DNA of 64,000 nt, from positions 1 through 64,000 of the forward strand of contig JANXCQ010000016.1 of assembly GCA_025060195.1 (NCBI GenBank). Reading direction: 5' to 3'. This DNA comes from Gemmatales bacterium (GTDB taxonomy: Bacteria; Planctomycetota; Planctomycetia; Gemmatales; HRBIN36). Each line of letters starts with the position of its first letter. Positions within the stretch are counted from its first letter, which is position 1. Under the pieces are notes generated by a model that worked only from the letters and a program-made list of their open reading frames with translations, did not search any database and had not been told where the DNA came from. Below, one piece after another: positions 11,677 through 21,401 of this stretch. The translations under genes were made by a program, and so were the position numbers.

Positions 11677-13506
11677 ATGTACCGTGTGTCTGCTGTGCTG
11701 TTGGGAGCGGTGCTAATACCAGTCGCGACGGTGTTGTGGCTGCAGGTGGCCGCACAGGAAAATCCCGCAGAGAAAGCCGTGGTTCAGCCTAAGGTTCCAG
11801 CGGCAACGGCGCGAACACCGTCGGAGCCGATCCGCCTATTCAATGGCAAGGATCTGAAAGGTTGGCAGGTCTGGTTACGCAAGACCGGCCGTGAAGACCC
11901 ACGCGGTGTATTTCGCGTTACCGACGGCATGATTCATGTCACAGGCGAGGATCACGGTTACCTGGCCACTGTGGACGACTGGCGCGATTATCGTTTAGTG
12001 GTCGAATTCAAGTGGGGGAAGGAAACTTTTGGGAGCAAATACGTCCGTAATTCGGGCATCTTGCTGCACGCTCGTGGGCCCCATGGCAATGCTGGTGGTG
12101 TATGGATGGCGTCTATCGAATGCCAGCTGGCTCAAGGGTGCGTCGGCGATTTAATCGCGATTTCCGGCAAGGACGAGGCGGGGCAACCGATCGCGGTGCA
12201 GTTTACCAGCGAGGTTGTGTTCGGGCCGGATAAGAGACCGCGATGGAAACCCGGAGGCGAGCGGCGAATTTTTACGCGGGGCCAACTGTGGTGGAATCAA
12301 CATGACCCTGAGTTCAAAGAATTGATTGATACCCGCGGACGCTTGGATGTGGAAAGTCCCGTTGGGGAGTGGACGCGCGTGGAATGCCTCTGCGAAGGAG
12401 ACAAGATCACCATCCTGGTCAACGGCCATGTAGTCAATCACTGTTTCGAAGCGCGTCCCAGCTCTGGGAAGATTCTTTTACAATCCGAAGGCTTTGAGAT
12501 GTTTTTCCGCAAGGTGGAGTTGCATCCGTTGGACAAGAAACCTGCGGCAAGCGTCGGCCCGAATCGTGCGGACGAACCATTCGCAGGGCGTCTGTCGTTA
12601 GAGCAGGCGGCCGCATTTCTGGATAGCGTGAGTCTGCAATGGACGCAGCACCGCAAGTGTGGGGCATGTCATACTAATTATCCATATCTGTTAGCTCGGC
12701 CGCGCTTGCGCATCGGCAGCCGCGAGGCGGAGGAGCAAGTTCGGCGATTTTTCGAGGACCGGGTAACCCATTGGGATAGCCCTGAACCCGGACGCAAGCC
12801 ACGGTGGGATACCGAAGTGGTAGCAACGGCGGCGTTCCTGGCGCTGCACGACGCGGCTACAACGGGACGCTTACATCCGCTGACGCGTCAGGCCCTCGAC
12901 CGGATGTGGACATTGCAAAAACCCGAGGGTCATTGGAATTGGCTCAAGTGTGATTGGCCCCCGGCAGAACACGATGACTATTATGGAGTGATCATCGCAT
13001 TGCTGGGCGTGGGCGCAGCTCCGGAAAGGTACCGGGATACTCCGCAGGCTCGGGCCGGGGTGGCTAAGGCGAAAGCTTGGTTGGCTAAGAATCCCCCTTC
13101 GAGCTTACATCATCGAGCCATGTTGTTGTGGGCGGCCGTTTATTTCCCTGACTTGGTATCCCCGTCGGAGAAAGAACGGATCATTGCAGAGCTGAGAGCT
13201 GCGCAGAATGACGATGGTGGTTGGGCCTTGCCACGGCTGGGCGAATGGATCGCTCGTGGAAAACGCAAGGTGCCCATGGAGGGTCCGAGTGATGGGTATG
13301 CCACGGGCTTGGTGGTGTACGTGCTGACCCAGGCAGGGGTGGCGAAAAACGACCCAGCCATCCAACGGGGCATCGCCTGGCTCAAACAGAATCAACGGGA
13401 GTCGGGACGATGGTTTACCCGTTCCTTAAACACGGAGAAATATCATTTCGTCACGCACATGGGCACGTGTTTCGCGGTGTTGGCCCTGACCAGCGTGCAA
13501 GATTAG
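11677..13506 (+). CDS. Exported DUF1080 domain protein fused to CxxCH and squalene-cyclase-like region
   Basis: 609 aa from the ATG at 11677, which is preceded by GGGGAGAG; a TTG five codons upstream is less likely. Signal peptide at about 1-28. Residues 50-290 form a DUF1080 (3-keto-disaccharide hydrolase/LamG-like) domain starting IRLFNGKDLKGW. A linker leads to C328-G-A-C-H332 followed by TNYPYLLARP. The C-terminal 270 residues are alpha-helical with repeats resembling the prenyltransferase/squalene-cyclase toroid (DGGWALPRLGEW, GIAWLKQNQRESGRW). CxxCH suggests covalent haem or simply a conserved Cys-His motif. Its function is unknown; a periplasmic or surface role in glycan or terpenoid processing is only a guess. 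The stop overlaps the convergent gene's stop by 4 bp. Confidence 0.8.
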   Translation: MYRVSAVLLGAVLIPVATVLWLQVAAQENPAEKAVVQPKVPAATARTPSEPIRLFNGKDLKGWQVWLRKTGREDPRGVFRVTDGMIHVTGEDHGYLATVDDWRDYRLVVEFKWGKETFGSKYVRNSGILLHARGPHGNAGGVWMASIECQLAQGCVGDLIAISGKDEAGQPIAVQFTSEVVFGPDKRPRWKPGGERRIFTRGQLWWNQHDPEFKELIDTRGRLDVESPVGEWTRVECLCEGDKITILVNGHVVNHCFEARPSSGKILLQSEGFEMFFRKVELHPLDKKPAASVGPNRADEPFAGRLSLEQAAAFLDSVSLQWTQHRKCGACHTNYPYLLARPRLRIGSREAEEQVRRFFEDRVTHWDSPEPGRKPRWDTEVVATAAFLALHDAATTGRLHPLTRQALDRMWTLQKPEGHWNWLKCDWPPAEHDDYYGVIIALLGVGAAPERYRDTPQARAGVAKAKAWLAKNPPSSLHHRAMLLWAAVYFPDLVSPSEKERIIAELRAAQNDDGGWALPRLGEWIARGKRKVPMEGPSDGYATGLVVYVLTQAGVAKNDPAIQRGIAWLKQNQRESGRWFTRSLNTEKYHFVTHMGTCFAVLALTSVQD

Positions 13507-14951
13507 CGGACGCGGACTTGGAAGCTGATGGTGCCGTTTTGACCTGGGGGTAACGGGTCGCGGATTTCCCAGCGGAGAATGCGACCGCCGGCCTGGTTCT
13601 CCTGCAACACGAAGACGGCTTCGCGGTCGGAACGCGCCGAGCCGGGCACATATTCCAAGCGAGGCGAAAGACTGTCCGTAATCGCAATGTCGCTGAGCAA
13701 GCGGTTGCTCGTGTTGGTATAGCGCAGGTAAAAGGTGATCACGTCGCCCGGGCGAGCGGCGTGGGCTGAGGCCCATTTTTGCAGCCGGAGGGGAACTTGT
13801 TGTCTGTCCGCGCTGGGGTCAAATCCGAGCCAAGTGACCGACTCCGTCGTAATGGGTACGGATACGGCCTGCGGGCCGGGCAACTCCACTCGAGTGGCTC
13901 CGAGTTCCTGCGCACCCGCGATTCGTAGTGTGGGCAGGTGGGCTTGTTGCGCCAGCAGCTGAGTGCGACCATTGAGATGCTCCGTTTCCTGCTGCAAGCG
14001 AGTTAGTTGAAGGTGTTGGTGCTGGATCACGGTCTCGCGGCCAGCAGGGGAAGTGATCGGTTGTAAGCCCCATTCACTGCGTATGCGGCCTAAACCGTGC
14101 AGTTGGTAGAAGGTCAAGAAGCGGGGTGCTGCCAACGTAACCGGGTTGGCTGTGGTAAGTCGGCGTCGGCCGCGGTCGGTGAATTCGGCAACGGTGTCGC
14201 CGGGTTCCACGCCTCCGAGTTGGCCCTCCGGCGTGCGGTAGGCAGATTCACCCAGGTCGCCGCCTTCCCGAATGAAGCCTGCCGAGTCACTGGGACGTTC
14301 ACGGTCGAGCTGACGATGCTGGCGAGACCAGGAAGCTGCGGCGCCAGTCAATGGGACAGGAGGCTGCGACCATTCTTGTGGCTCCAGGCGTCGGCTACCG
14401 AGGCGCAAAATCACCAGCGGTCGGCCATAGCGGGAGGCGTATCGGACCAGGTCGGTGCCTGACATGACTTCGTTTTCGACCTCCGCGCTGACGGTGGGAG
14501 CATTCGTCTCGATAGCACCGTCAGGCAGAGATACATCCTGCTCCACGACGATAACTTTGCTGACCATGTCGCCGCCGCGCACACGATCCAAGTCGAGCTC
14601 ATTAATGGCAACCACCGCTGGGACGTCAGAAGCTCGCGCCTGGGACGGTAGCGACAATGTGTCGAGCACCTCAAGCAGCGGATAAAACTCCTCACGCTCC
14701 GGTGCTGGGCCTCGGAGCCGTAACCAATAACCGTAACCGGGTCTCAAACCAAAAGTCGTCGCCGCTTTATACGTGACGCTCGCTCCATGACGACTCAAAA
14801 ATTGCACTGTGTAGCCTGCAGGTACTCGAATCTCGACGTACAGAAGGTCAGTACGTCGGGTGTGCACCGTTGTGGCCTGGAGGTGAATACCCAGAAGGAC
14901 TAAATGTGTGATGAAAGCGACAGCTAGGAACGCCCAAAAAAATGGTCGCAC
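13503..14951 (-). CDS. Membrane-anchored protein with C-terminal DUF11 domain
   Basis: 482 aa from a GTG at 14951 with GGAGG exactly 7 nt upstream; the frame is open 22 more codons to an ATG at 15017, but that lacks a ribosome-binding site. A hydrophobic segment at about residues 4-25 is a signal anchor. The C-terminal 100 residues (about 385-482) form a DUF11 beta-sandwich (ITFYLRYTNTSNRLLSDIAI, SLSPRLEYVPGSA). The central part shares a module with the upstream gene product: FYPLLEVL, a VSKVIVVEQ strand and LVILRLGSRRLE. It is probably a cell-envelope protein; function unknown. It lies 68 bp downstream of, and is likely co-transcribed with, the gene at 15020-16462. Confidence 0.75.
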   Translation of the reverse strand: MRPFFWAFLAVAFITHLVLLGIHLQATTVHTRRTDLLYVEIRVPAGYTVQFLSRHGASVTYKAATTFGLRPGYGYWLRLRGPAPEREEFYPLLEVLDTLSLPSQARASDVPAVVAINELDLDRVRGGDMVSKVIVVEQDVSLPDGAIETNAPTVSAEVENEVMSGTDLVRYASRYGRPLVILRLGSRRLEPQEWSQPPVPLTGAAASWSRQHRQLDRERPSDSAGFIREGGDLGESAYRTPEGQLGGVEPGDTVAEFTDRGRRRLTTANPVTLAAPRFLTFYQLHGLGRIRSEWGLQPITSPAGRETVIQHQHLQLTRLQQETEHLNGRTQLLAQQAHLPTLRIAGAQELGATRVELPGPQAVSVPITTESVTWLGFDPSADRQQVPLRLQKWASAHAARPGDVITFYLRYTNTSNRLLSDIAITDSLSPRLEYVPGSARSDREAVFVLQENQAGGRILRWEIRDPLPPGQNGTISFQVRVR

Positions 14952-15019
14952 CGTGGAGCCTCCATTGGACCTGCACGAGACCGTTAGCAGCGCGGTCACT
15001 GTACAAGTATCCGGCATGG

Positions 15020-16462
15020 TTAAGGTAAAAGGCTATCTAACAAGCCACGGCGCGGTTTTTGGGGTGCTGGATTGTCAGTCATCCTAGATGGCATGGACTG
15101 GCCTGGCGGCTGAGATCCACCCTCACGGGGAATCGTCGTCATCGGATAAGGTAAGGGGGTAGACTGCCGTAGGTTCACAGGTCGAGGCTGTCCCTGACTA
15201 TCGAGCTGATAGGCCACAGGCGTGACGTCCCCTTTGCGATTGCCGTCTGTTGGCGTTGGCGACTTGGCTTCCGGCAGTACGAGAGAATTAGCGGGCACAA
15301 TCGGTCCTGGCGGGCCTTGCGTCGGTGGATTGAAGCGCGGCAGTTGTGGTGCGGACAAAGGCGGAGCGGATGGCTTACCTGCAGGCACGGGCGGCGTCAC
15401 CCCTGGGGGCAGCTGGGGTTGAGGCGGTTGCGGCGGGCCATATGGGCCAGGATTATCCAACGGCGGACTGTTTGGCGTCTCCAATTGGATGCCGCCCATC
15501 CGCACTACCAGCAGAATGTGCCCGCGTTTATACGCCTCGGCAATTGGGTCCTGTCCAGGCTCCAGTCGGGTAGAAGTAAGTTCCTCAGGGCCAGCTCCCA
15601 ACGGACCCTGGAAGCGCGGGTCAGGCAAGTAAATGACCTTCGTAATGAAGTTTCCGTTGAGCACTTGGTCGAAATCTTCGTCGGTGAATTCGACAGGGAT
15701 AGCATTGTGCGCCAAGAACGCTTCTGTCTTCGGGTTGCTCGGGACCACCTCGAGAGTCGGGTATAACTCCAGACCCGGACGCCCCGGGATGTTGTAAAGC
15801 TTGATACGATATATAGCCCCCTGAATGAAGTTGTAACGGCCTGGGATATCCAGGGTATAAGGCACTAAGATAGGCCTGCCGTCGCGGTCGTGAGTGGGAG
15901 ATTGCGCATACCATCCAATTTTGGCGGCCTTAGGCGCAGCAAAGTACACTTGGGAGCGGCGAATGGCAAACGGCGGCTGCGCTAAATTGAGCGCCCCGGG
16001 AGCGTAAACTTGTCCCTGAGGCACCATCATGCTCGGAATCGGAGGAACTGCTCCGGGCACTAAGGCATGAGTTCCTGCTCCAGGTAAAGCTGCAGGCACC
16101 CCCGGAAGAGGTGGGGCACCGTGCATCGCAGGCAATCCACTCGTAGGCACTCCCGGCGGCAAAGCTGGGGAACTAGCGGGCACGCCTGTAACGCCGCTCA
16201 ACGCTTGGCTGACAATCGGGGAATAGCCTGCTTGCTGAATGCCTCCCGCTCGGGGGACTTCCGGCCCTAAACCATTTTGAGCCCCGGGCGCGTGAGGGCC
16301 CACAGGGGGCACCATGGTCACCGGTTCGCCCCAAGGCCCTATGGCACCGCGTAAAGTTGGGGGCATGGGCGGGCCGCAACTGATCGGCCCGCGCACGAAC
16401 TCGGGACCCTGGCAGCCAAGTATTCCCAGCGCGGCTACAATGCTCTGTGCTACTCGTCGCAT
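15020..16462 (-). CDS. Proline-rich lipoprotein of planctomycete type
   Basis: 480 aa from the ATG at 16462, which has AAGGAAAG about 6 nt upstream. The N terminus has a lipoprotein signal ending ILGC (Cys at about residue 17). Long Pro/Gly-rich tracts flank a central globular module (about 170-330) with LYPTLEVV, a VEFTDEDFDQVLNGNFITKV segment and ILLVVRMGGIQLE, all of which recur in the downstream neighbour. The Pro-rich regions suggest an extended surface or periplasm-spanning structure. The gene is divergent from the one at 16531. Function unknown. Confidence 0.75.
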   Translation of the reverse strand: MRRVAQSIVAALGILGCQGPEFVRGPISCGPPMPPTLRGAIGPWGEPVTMVPPVGPHAPGAQNGLGPEVPRAGGIQQAGYSPIVSQALSGVTGVPASSPALPPGVPTSGLPAMHGAPPLPGVPAALPGAGTHALVPGAVPPIPSMMVPQGQVYAPGALNLAQPPFAIRRSQVYFAAPKAAKIGWYAQSPTHDRDGRPILVPYTLDIPGRYNFIQGAIYRIKLYNIPGRPGLELYPTLEVVPSNPKTEAFLAHNAIPVEFTDEDFDQVLNGNFITKVIYLPDPRFQGPLGAGPEELTSTRLEPGQDPIAEAYKRGHILLVVRMGGIQLETPNSPPLDNPGPYGPPQPPQPQLPPGVTPPVPAGKPSAPPLSAPQLPRFNPPTQGPPGPIVPANSLVLPEAKSPTPTDGNRKGDVTPVAYQLDSQGQPRPVNLRQSTPLPYPMTTIPREGGSQPPGQSMPSRMTDNPAPQKPRRGLLDSLLP

Positions 16463-16530
16463 GGATTGCTTTCCTTTTTGGCGCACGGCCCGGATATAGA
16501 TCAATTCCCTCGAAACCTATTTCGGCAATT

Positions 16531-17454
16531 ATGCGAAGTTTCTTTCGGCAAACTGGCTATTTTCGCTACAGCTGGCTTAACCTGACCCCAGTGGGGCTGA
16601 TGTTGACCTTGCCTTGGCTTGTCGGCAGTTTACGCGGACAAATTCCCGCTCCCGCGGTTCCCGAGGCCAAATGGTTACTAGAAAAAGCACTTCGGCGTTT
16701 GCCCCGCGTTGAGCCCTACGTGCTTCAGTTCCGCCAAGAATGGATGCATACGGGGTTAACGGCGCAGGCCCAGGGGATTCTTGCGGTCGGCTTGGCCCGT
16801 CGCATCCACTTGCACCTGCGGATTCAAATTTCCGACGTAGTGGGTGAGTTACGGATTTACTACGATGGCCAGACATTCTACCGCCAAGAAAGTGTGCCTC
16901 ACGAGGCTACGAAACTGACCCGCTACACCCTGGCGGACCTAGATCAGGCCATTGCCCAAGCGAACCTGGGAGAGAGGGAAGCGGCGCGCGTCCGCGAAGC
17001 TGTCCTGGCTGAGCACGGCTTTCAGGGTCTGCGCTTTCGTTTGACGGAACTCCTGAGCCGCTATCAATGGGGGCCGCCGCAATCGACTACCTTACCCGAT
17101 GGCCGAGCCGCTTGGTTGCTCGAGGGTAGCTGGAACGAGCAGACTTTGAAAGAGGCTTTCCGAGGACAACCGCCCCAGGCACCCGAAATCGCGCGCCGCT
17201 GTCGGGTCTTTTTGCTACGACAAGACACTTGGTGGCTCGGCGACTCCCTCTGGCCCGCGCGCTTGGAATGGTGGGGACTGCCGCGCCGAGAAAAAGAGGA
17301 CAAACTATTAGTCTGGCTCGAATACCAAACACCACGTCGTTTGCAAGCCGACGCTCCCGAATTGCAATCCCCTTTTTCTGAACAAGCTATGGCTCAAGCC
17401 ACACCCGCCGACGCTTCCCAGATCATCACCGACGTGCTTCGCCGGCTCCGCTAA
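16531..17454 (+). CDS. Exported protein, possibly LolA-like fold
   Basis: 307 aa from the ATG at 16531; the frame is open further upstream into the divergent gene. An N-terminal hydrophobic stretch (MLTLPWLVGSLRG, about residues 24-36) suggests export. After APAVPEAKWLLEKALRRL come alternating beta strands (YVLQFRQEW, HLHLRIQISDVVGELRIYYD, AAWLLEGSW, LLVWLEYQT), which resemble the one-sided beta-sheet of lipoprotein carrier proteins such as LolA. That is a weak structural impression, not a family match. No catalytic motif was seen. Confidence 0.6.
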   Translation: MRSFFRQTGYFRYSWLNLTPVGLMLTLPWLVGSLRGQIPAPAVPEAKWLLEKALRRLPRVEPYVLQFRQEWMHTGLTAQAQGILAVGLARRIHLHLRIQISDVVGELRIYYDGQTFYRQESVPHEATKLTRYTLADLDQAIAQANLGEREAARVREAVLAEHGFQGLRFRLTELLSRYQWGPPQSTTLPDGRAAWLLEGSWNEQTLKEAFRGQPPQAPEIARRCRVFLLRQDTWWLGDSLWPARLEWWGLPRREKEDKLLVWLEYQTPRRLQADAPELQSPFSEQAMAQATPADASQIITDVLRRLR

Positions 17455-17667
17455 CCGCTACGGTTTGACCCGCATTCTGAGCAACGGGTTGGCATTCGGT
17501 CTGGCGGATCGCCTAGAGTCTTTCGTCGGGCATTCTAGTGCGTCCCCGGTTAGTACCCACGGGCTTTTTCTGAGCCGCTAGCAAATCGGCAAGGCATCGT
17601 CTGATGTAAATCAGACATACTCCTAGCCACGCGCCCAGCTTGCGTTGAGGTGTGGCCAAACTTGTCC

Positions 17668-18315
17668 TTATCCCGTCGCTGGCGGCGAACCGTCAAGACT
17701 ATCCATGCAAATGTGCAGATTTTCTAAGCGGCGTTGCAGCTCTTCGACTAGACAAGCAAGTTCATGAGTAAGCTCGCAATCAGCCAGGCGCTGGCGAAAC
17801 AAACGCACCATCTCGCGATAATACCACAACGTTCCCTCTAAGCCGCCGCGAAAACGCTGGAAGCAGGCCAATCCCTCCCGACGGAATAAACGCAACAGCG
17901 AGCGGACGTTATGCACCTTATCTGCAACCACTATTAGCAGCGCTTCCGGTGGCGCACTTTGCAGCCGCTCCAAATAGGCTTTTTTCCGCGGATACCAGGG
18001 AGGTTCCGGCTTTTCATAAGTATCGGTGCACCAATCTATAAGCTCACCAACCTTATCGCCGAAGCGTTGTCGAATTTCCTGCAAACAGGCCAAGCCGCCC
18101 GCTTCCTCGGGTCCGTCATGGAGTAGCGCTGCGATCATCTGGTCTTCGTTACCCCCAGACTCGGCCACCAAGGAACAAACTGCCAGCGGGTGGGCCAAAT
18201 AGGGGACATCACCATCCTTCCGCCTCTGACCGCGATGCAGCTGAGCGGCGAAAACTAGTGCTTGTTCCAGTCGCTCGGAATAATGCTCCATCGTCAACAC
18301 ACTTGTATCGTTCAC
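17668..18315 (-). CDS. HD-domain hydrolase related to (p)ppGpp hydrolases
   Basis: 215 aa. Metal-binding residues of the SpoT/MESH1-type HD domain can be traced: H27 in LHRGQRRKDG, H42 in PYLAHPLAV, H66-D67 in LLHDGPEE, and D132 to N136 in ADKVHNV. The RelA/SpoT synthetase domain is absent, so it would act only as a hydrolase, similar to small alarmone hydrolases; other nucleotide substrates are possible. The start is taken as GTG 18315; an ATG eight codons later lacks a clear ribosome-binding site. It stands alone, on the minus strand. Confidence 0.75.
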   Translation of the reverse strand: MNDTSVLTMEHYSERLEQALVFAAQLHRGQRRKDGDVPYLAHPLAVCSLVAESGGNEDQMIAALLHDGPEEAGGLACLQEIRQRFGDKVGELIDWCTDTYEKPEPPWYPRKKAYLERLQSAPPEALLIVVADKVHNVRSLLRLFRREGLACFQRFRGGLEGTLWYYREMVRLFRQRLADCELTHELACLVEELQRRLENLHICMDSLDGSPPATG

Positions 18316-18474
18316 GCCTGCCTGACCATGCTATCGAAGTCGCGCATTCACATACCAAACCCGCCCAGGGAAAAGATTCAACGCACATCTGCGAGTGATA
18401 AGCGTTTGAACCAACTCACTGGACAATCTTGAACCGGCTGAAATGACTCGATCTCACCGCAACGCTCGAGAGTG

Positions 18475-18645
18475 TCATTCGGGTTGATTGCGTTGCTGTT
18501 GTGCTTCCAGCTGGTGCGCCATCTTACGTTGTTCCTCGTACTGCTGAATTTCTGCGTCTGAAGGCACATGAGGCTGATCTCGGCAGCCCCAAGAACTCAG
18601 CAATAGCGGCAAAGTAGTAACGCAATACATGACTAGCCTTTTCAT
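18475..18645 (-). CDS. Small lipoprotein downstream of DUF1559 gene (56 aa)
   Basis: The ATG at 18645 has AAGGG 8 nt upstream. The product begins MKRLVMYC, continues with a hydrophobic stretch and a lipobox (SSWGC, Cys21), and ends in a Gln/Glu-rich helix (EEQRKMAHQLEAQQQ). It lies 46 bp after the DUF1559 gene on the same strand. A DUF1559 gene followed by a small lipoprotein gene is a recurrent planctomycete arrangement. Function unknown. Confidence 0.7.
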   Translation of the reverse strand: MKRLVMYCVTTLPLLLSSWGCRDQPHVPSDAEIQQYEEQRKMAHQLEAQQQRNQPE

Positions 18646-18691
18646 AGACAGAACCCTTCGGCAAAAAGGCTGGATTGCAGTGGATAATTTT

Positions 18692-19633
18692 TCATTCTAA
18701 TTGGCCAAAGTCAACGGGTTGGGCATCATTACGCACACATAGGTTCTGGAATACCGTAGGACTGCAGGTAAAACGAATGCGCCGCAAGGCGTGATCTACG
18801 GTAACTGCATTGAACGAACCGGCATGGCGTGAACCAAAGCGCCAGGAACTTAGCTGGTCATTGTTGTTTACATCAGCAGGATGTTGGTCATCTGGCCCAG
18901 GCGGATTGCTCGTGTTCCCCAAACGCAGAACGTCCGCGTCCCAGCCTGGCGTAAACGGTGATTCGTTGTCATCACAACAATAGCCAGACCTGGTCATAAA
19001 ACGCATCGAGACCTGCCTCTCCCCAAGCAGTAACGTATTACTGGTTCCGTCCACAATGCTCCCGTCAAGGGAAATACGATTCGGTCGGCTGTTATGAATG
19101 AAGATACCATTTTCGTTGCTCGTCGAACTACTGCTTCCGACATTGCCTGCATAATCACATCGTGGGGGCGGTGCGGGCCGACGTCGTGTGGGGCAGTAAA
19201 AAATGGGGATAATTGTCCCTTCGACTTGGCTGGCGTTTGTGTTGTTGTAAAGAGAATCCAGCTCCAAATAGGGCAAAATGTGATAAAGCCAACTCCACTC
19301 GGTACGCAACGCCGGGTCGCTATGGCGATAAGGACTGCAACAACCAGGTACATTCCCGTTAGCATCGGGTTGACAGTGACTCGCGGGCGTGTTCACTGGA
19401 TCCCATGGCGTATTGCCGTTGCACGCATTACTACCACCATAAGGGAAAAAGTTATAGGTGTTATGATAATTGTGCAACGCGATTGCTAACTGACGCAAGT
19501 TATTCGCACAGCGCATTCGGTTGCTTGCTTCACGTACCCGTTGGATCGCGGGCAAGAGTAAGGCTAACAAGAGGCCAATGATTGCTATAACGACCAGTAA
19601 TTCGATAAGCGTAAAGCCCCTTCTCCGACGCAT
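18692..19633 (-). CDS. DUF1559 prepilin-type protein
   Basis: 313 aa from the ATG at 19633 (GGAGGG 7 nt upstream). The type IV prepilin signal is complete: RRRRG then [20 protein letters not shown], with the conserved Glu at +5. After the N-terminal helix come the DUF1559 features: [19 protein letters not shown], the [11 protein letters not shown] motif and a C-terminal [10 protein letters not shown] segment. It is expected to be processed by a prepilin peptidase and exposed at the cell envelope; planctomycete genomes carry many copies with unknown role. It is preceded by a good promoter. Confidence 0.92.
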   Translation of the reverse strand: MRRRRGFTLIELLVVIAIIGLLLALLLPAIQRVREASNRMRCANNLRQLAIALHNYHNTYNFFPYGGSNACNGNTPWDPVNTPASHCQPDANGNVPGCCSPYRHSDPALRTEWSWLYHILPYLELDSLYNNTNASQVEGTIIPIFYCPTRRRPAPPPRCDYAGNVGSSSSTSNENGIFIHNSRPNRISLDGSIVDGTSNTLLLGERQVSMRFMTRSGYCCDDNESPFTPGWDADVLRLGNTSNPPGPDDQHPADVNNNDQLSSWRFGSRHAGSFNAVTVDHALRRIRFTCSPTVFQNLCVRNDAQPVDFGQLE

Positions 19634-19692
19634 AACAAGACCCTCCAATATTAGGCGATTGGGACCGAAGCACACACGTTAGTCAAACTATT

Positions 19693-19721
19693 ATTATGAT
19701 CAGCCCTGATAAATCAGTCAA
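19693..19721 (-). promoter_or_regulatory. Sigma70-type promoter of the DUF1559 gene
   Basis: On the minus strand TTGACT (19716-19721) and CATAAT (19693-19698) are 17 nt apart; transcription would begin near 19686, about 50 nt before the start codon. The rest of the 438-bp gap 19634-20071 holds nothing else that I can identify. Confidence 0.6.
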
Positions 19722-20071
19722 TAGGCCACCGAAAATTCGCCCGAGAATTGTCTGCATGTACGGTGGTCTGGGCTATCTCATGTCTCGATCTCCAATCCAA
19801 GGACTGCTTGAGTAGGATTCGATACGAGGACGGATCGCCAAGTAGTGATTGGGCTCTTGATAATTTGAGCCTGGCGGCGTGCAAGTTCGGTATCAGTCTT
19901 TGTTAGCTGTTGGTCACTTGCTGGGGACGTAATACATTAGTGGCATGCAACTGAAGCCAGCACTTTGAGCAAAGTGATGAACGCTTCGCAGGTTGTTAGG
20001 GCAACCTATCGAGTATTCAACGGACTCAACCCCATAGGTACAAGGTGAGGCTGGACCAAATGGAGACAACG

Positions 20072-21157
20072 ATGCGTAACGCCGTATGGTTAGCTTGGCT
20101 GTTGGTGGGGATGTACGTACCAGCCGAGGAGCTGGTTTTAGTCGCGGGCGGGGGAAAAGGAGGCGATGGCAGCACCGCCCGCGAAGCTGCGTTGATCGAG
20201 CCGTTCGGTATTGAATTTCACGGAGGCGCCGCCTATTTCGTGGAGATGGCCCCCAGTCATCGGTTGCGCATGCTAACAGCGGACGGAAAAATATTCACCC
20301 TAGCCGGACGGTTGAACCAGCCCGGTTTCGCCGGTGATGCAGGCCCAGCGCGGGAGGCCTTGCTCAACGGGCCGCATAATTTGGCCATCCTACCGGACGG
20401 ACGCATCTTCATTGCCGACACCTTCAATCACGCCGTGCGAGTTTACGATCCCAAGACCGAACGCCTGGATACTTTGGCGGGCAACGGTAAGCCTGGATTT
20501 GCGGGAGATGGTGGTCCCGCCCGTCAGGCGCAATTCAACCAAGCGTATTGCGTGGCGCTTGAGCCGGCCAACAAAATGCTCATCGTCACCGATTTAGGCA
20601 ATCGGCGGATTCGCGGCATCGACCTAGCCACGGGAACAATTCGCACTTTAGCCGGCAACGGCGAACGTGGCGTTCCGCGAGACGGCGCCCGCGCCACGGA
20701 GCAACCGCTGATCGACCCCCGAGCGGCTGTTATGGACAAAGAAGGTCGCCTATGGATTCTCGAACGCGCAGGACATGCTTTGCGCGTGGTGTTTCCCGAC
20801 GGTACTATTCGCACCGTGGCTGGCAACGGCCAACGCGGTAATGCCCTCGGTGCCGCCCGACAAGCGGTCTTCAACGGACCAAAGCACCTCTGCCTGGACC
20901 GCGACGGTACTGTGCTCATTGCTGATACCGAAAACCATCGCATCGTCCGATTCGACCCGAAAACGGAAACTATCACGCTGGTGGCAGGCACTGGCAAAGC
21001 AGGCGCGACAGGATTAGGCGGCGACCCCACCCGAGCGCAACTGAATCGCCCTCACGGGGTCACCGTTCACCCCGAGACCGGCGAAATCTACATCGCCGAT
21101 TCCTCCAACCACCGCATCGTAAAAATCGTTCGCACGGCGTCCAAACCTTGTCGCTAG
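20072..21157 (+). CDS. Exported NHL-repeat beta-propeller protein
   Basis: 361 aa from the ATG at 20072 (GGAG 7 nt upstream), with a signal peptide of about 20 residues; earlier starts at 20045 and 20060 would spoil the signal. At least five NHL repeats are visible, each with a segment like LPDGRIFIADTFNHAVRVYD followed by LAGNGKPGFAGDGGPA. Such propellers bind proteins or ligands or act as scaffolds outside the cytoplasm. No catalytic residues are evident. It is divergent from the DUF1559 gene. Confidence 0.85.
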   Translation: MRNAVWLAWLLVGMYVPAEELVLVAGGGKGGDGSTAREAALIEPFGIEFHGGAAYFVEMAPSHRLRMLTADGKIFTLAGRLNQPGFAGDAGPAREALLNGPHNLAILPDGRIFIADTFNHAVRVYDPKTERLDTLAGNGKPGFAGDGGPARQAQFNQAYCVALEPANKMLIVTDLGNRRIRGIDLATGTIRTLAGNGERGVPRDGARATEQPLIDPRAAVMDKEGRLWILERAGHALRVVFPDGTIRTVAGNGQRGNALGAARQAVFNGPKHLCLDRDGTVLIADTENHRIVRFDPKTETITLVAGTGKAGATGLGGDPTRAQLNRPHGVTVHPETGEIYIADSSNHRIVKIVRTASKPCR

Positions 21158-21401
21158 CATTCCCTAAACGTTTTATTCCCTCTGCGAGGGGGTAGGTTCT
21201 GGAGCGAGTGAATGGTGCTAAAATGTGTGCGGGCGAAGTTTAGGTGTCCGTAAGCTCGTTGTTGCCTTATCTGCCTAGATTCAGTTGCTCCAAATAAGGC
21301 CACGGGGAGCCGGGAAGGAGTCTCCAACCGCTTAGCCGCGTACCATTTAGAATAAGGTCTAAGCCCTCACCGCGCTGCCCGAAATCGGGAGACCTAACGA
21401 C

